From contig CATXTO010000075.1 of NCBI GenBank assembly GCA_958402445.1, forward strand, positions 1 to 5,471: 5,471 nt of DNA, given 5' to 3'. Positions within the stretch are counted from its first letter, which is position 1; each line of letters begins with the position of its first letter. The translations under genes and the position numbers were made by a program. Origin of the DNA: an uncultured Eubacteriales bacterium. Its GTDB lineage: Bacteria; Bacillota; Clostridia; Oscillospirales; Oscillospiraceae. Below the pieces are notes generated by a model that ran no database searches, had not been told where the DNA came from, and worked only from the letters and a program-made list of their open reading frames with translations. Of this stretch, positions 5,368-5,471 are shown piece after piece.

Positions 5368-5447
5368 GTAGGGGCGAGCTGCGCTCGCCCGCTGGGGGAA
5401 TTCTCCGGTTTTGTAGGGTTTGGCGGGCGTGCAAAGCACGCCCCTAC
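5368..5447. repeat. Composite repeat unit 7 (B+ / C-), 80 bp
   Basis: Identical over its 80 bp to unit 5. It is followed by the same AT-rich spacer (5448-5469) and the start of an A element, so the array has a higher-order period of 253 bp that continues beyond the window. Confidence 0.85.
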
Positions 5448-5471
5448 AATTTTGCTATAGGGGGGAATGGC

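Larger units (their letters stand above)
4962..5471. repeat. Right REP/BIME-like palindromic repeat array (10 elements, runs off window)
   Basis: The array begins 31 nt after the operon's last stop codon and continues past the window edge. It uses the same three element types as 98-433. Order: C+ (4962-4988), B+ (5012-5034), C- (5067-5091), B+ (5115-5137), C- (5170-5194), A- (5217-5241), B+ (5266-5288), C- (5320-5344), B+ (5368-5390), C- (5423-5447), then the first two bases of another A- at 5470-5471. B+ and C- pair head-to-head into 79-80 bp units. No gene is credible here; frames through it only translate the repeats. No intrinsic terminator with a T run is seen after the operon, so these hairpins may form its 3' end. 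Confidence 0.9.

Noticed and set aside
4970..5434. Reading frames on both strands through the right array (99 and 149 codons)
   Set aside because: The products are internally repetitive only because the DNA is; frame is kept across repeats by chance, with no start signals.

Overview
This window looks like a chromosomal segment of a high-GC member of the Clostridia, most likely Oscillospiraceae. The grounds are the Firmicutes-type gene set (YmdB, YhaO, YhaN), near-consensus Shine-Dalgarno sites, strongly GC-ending codons, and GTAG-headed palindromic intergenic repeats of a kind I associate from memory with that group. The taxonomic call is inference; there is no rRNA or marker gene here.

Layout. 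Positions 27-73 hold a rho-independent terminator that closes a gene lying left of the window. Positions 98-433 hold a first array of short palindromic repeats. Positions 451-498 hold a perfect 21-bp hairpin with a short T run. A small unrecognised 56-residue protein is encoded on the minus strand (513-683), starting behind a perfect ribosome binding site. Positions 684-910 are an intergenic region with a good plus-strand promoter (794-822) and a structured leader. Positions 911-4930 are a tightly packed plus-strand operon of three overlapping genes. From 4962 to the right edge runs a second, larger array of the same repeats, which continues beyond the window.

The operon encodes a YmdB-type metallophosphodiesterase (cyclic nucleotide/RNA-related signalling), a SbcD/Mre11/YhaO-type nuclease, and a compact SbcC/Rad50/YhaN-type ATPase with a central membrane hairpin. 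The gene ends overlap by 8 bp and 4 bp, and the ATPase starts with GTG inside GTGA, so translation is probably coupled. The last two products should form a nuclease-ATPase complex acting on DNA ends, possibly membrane-tethered. The link between YmdB and this complex is genomic only.

The most interesting structure is not a gene. Both flanks carry REP/BIME-like arrays: 17 complete copies of an oriented element (GTAG, then an 8-bp hairpin with a 3-nt loop) in three stem types that keep pairing by compensatory change. Most are paired head-to-head into 79-80 bp units repeating every 102-103 bp. The long linker has the same orientation in both arrays while the short linker is inverted between them. 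No transposase of the REP-associated (RAYT) type is in the window.
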